Notes under the pieces: model-generated
What the model saw: only the letters and a program-made list of their open reading frames with translations
Told to the model about the DNA's origin: nothing
The model's database searches: none
In this document: one piece after another, positions 63,406 through 64,000 of the stretch
Layout: each line of letters begins with the position of its first letter
How positions within the stretch are numbered: the first letter of the stretch is position 1
Assembly: GCF_002343915.1 (NCBI RefSeq)
Contig: NZ_NETK01000001.1
Location: 5,594,001 to 5,658,000 of the forward strand
Source of the DNA: Nannocystis exedens
GTDB lineage: Bacteria > Myxococcota_A > Polyangia > Nannocystales > Nannocystaceae
DNA: 64,000 bases
Direction of reading: 5' to 3'
Program-made: the position numbers and the translations under genes

Positions 63406-64000
63406 CTAGCCGTAGCGACGGGCGACCGCGGCGAAGGCGGCCTCGGCGGCCGAGAGGGTGTGGTCGATGGCCGCGGCGTCGTGGGCGAGCGAGACAAAGC
63501 TGGCCTCGAATTGCGACGGCGCCAGGTAGACGCCGCAGGTCAGCATCTCGCGGTGGAATTCGGCGAACGCGCCGAGGTCGCTGGCCTTGGCGTCGTCGTA
63601 GTCGTGGACCTCCCCGGCGCGGAAGAAGCCGGTGAACATCGCCCCGACCCGGTTCATCACCACCGGGACGCCGGCCTTGGCGGCGCGGGCCGACAGGCCG
63701 GCGGCCAGGGCGGCGGAGGTCGCCTCGAGGGCGGCGTACGGGTCGTCGCGGGCGAGGATCTGCAGGGTCGCCAGGCCCGCGGCGACCGCGACCGGGTTCC
63801 CGCTGAGGGTGCCGGCCTGGTAGACCGGGCCCAGCGGGGCGACGTGCTGCATGATGTCGCGCCGGCCGCCGTAGGCGCCGACCGGCATGCCGCCGCCGAC
63901 GATCTTGCCGAGGCAGACGAGGTCGGGGATGACGCCGTAGCGCTGCCCGGCGCCGCCGAGGGCGACGCGGAAGCCGGTCATGACCTCGTCGAACACCAGG
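63406..64000 (-). CDS. hemL: glutamate-1-semialdehyde 2,1-aminomutase (3' part)
   Basis: The C-terminal 197 residues of a PLP fold-type I aminotransferase; the start lies outside the window. FDEVMTGFRVA holds the PLP-binding Asp, GKIVGGGMPVGAYGG the Schiff-base lysine, and YQAGTLSGNPVAVAAG is a hallmark of HemL, which makes 5-aminolevulinate for tetrapyrroles. Only 15 bp separate it from the F0 operon in the same direction. Confidence 0.93.
   Translation of the reverse strand, partial: LVFDEVMTGFRVALGGAGQRYGVIPDLVCLGKIVGGGMPVGAYGGRRDIMQHVAPLGPVYQAGTLSGNPVAVAAGLATLQILARDDPYAALEATSAALAAGLSARAAKAGVPVVMNRVGAMFTGFFRAGEVHDYDDAKASDLGAFAEFHREMLTCGVYLAPSQFEASFVSLAHDAAAIDHTLSAAEAAFAAVARRYG

Overview
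The window is very GC-rich DNA that reads as a myxobacterial chromosome segment, most likely suborder Nannocystineae. The signs are an ECF41-type sigma factor, many lipoproteins with Thr- or Gly/Asp-rich tethers, a MYXO-CTERM sorting tail (44813-45472), a DUF1552/DUF1592 pair, large TPR lipoproteins and a methylmalonyl-CoA mutase operon. I found no prophage, insertion sequence, CRISPR array, rRNA gene or standard tRNA gene. Placement below suborder is a guess. Layout: 1-9568 holds an ECF41 sigma factor, a reverse block (phosphotransferase, M50-like protease, STAS-like and TerB/Coq4-like genes), a fatty-acid-hydroxylase membrane protein and a TPR/gluzincin lipoprotein. 9697-12316 holds a Coq4-like gene, prmC and a lipoprotein. 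12733-15416 is the most striking region: a full-length Ro60/Rsr (TROVE + vWA) gene followed 15 bp later by a compact array of nine Y-RNA-like elements. Six carry a tRNA mimic in permuted order (T arm, closed acceptor stem, D arm) joined to a long-range stem; three are short stem-only forms. 15423-21221 (reverse) has a zinc-ribbon protein, an XRE-EIIA regulator, a CPA2 antiporter with Usp domains, another Coq4-like gene and a pentapeptide-repeat membrane protein. 21282-28022 has mutA, mutB and a divergent Hsp70. 28387-41591 has a metzincin, a GT39 glycosyltransferase, a threonine dehydratase-like enzyme, lipoproteins including a vWA protein, orn and an MFS transporter. 41699-47327 has the DUF1552/DUF1592 pair, a MYXO-CTERM protein and a di-heme peroxidase divergent from a lipoprotein. 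47392-54118 has a GHKL ATPase, a Thr-rich lipoprotein, a 1063-residue protein of unknown function and a patatin. 54188-61124 has queG, a Nudix hydrolase, an amidohydrolase, YkgJ and membrane proteins, and a RimK pair. 61493-64000 has the F0 genes atpE and atpB, two AtpI/AtpZ-like genes and a truncated hemL. Overlaid on everything is a dispersed palindrome with fixed architecture, five-base arm, four-base spacer, five-base arm (TGTCC-N4-GGACA). I located 15 exact copies and several dozen degenerate or compensated ones. They lie between genes, where some look like terminators, and inside coding sequence, often in apparently non-conserved linkers, N-terminal extensions or signal peptides. Many genes also have a TAnnnT box 6-10 bases before the start codon, suggesting leaderless transcription. 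GTGA/ATGA stop-start overlaps are common and point to translationally coupled gene pairs.
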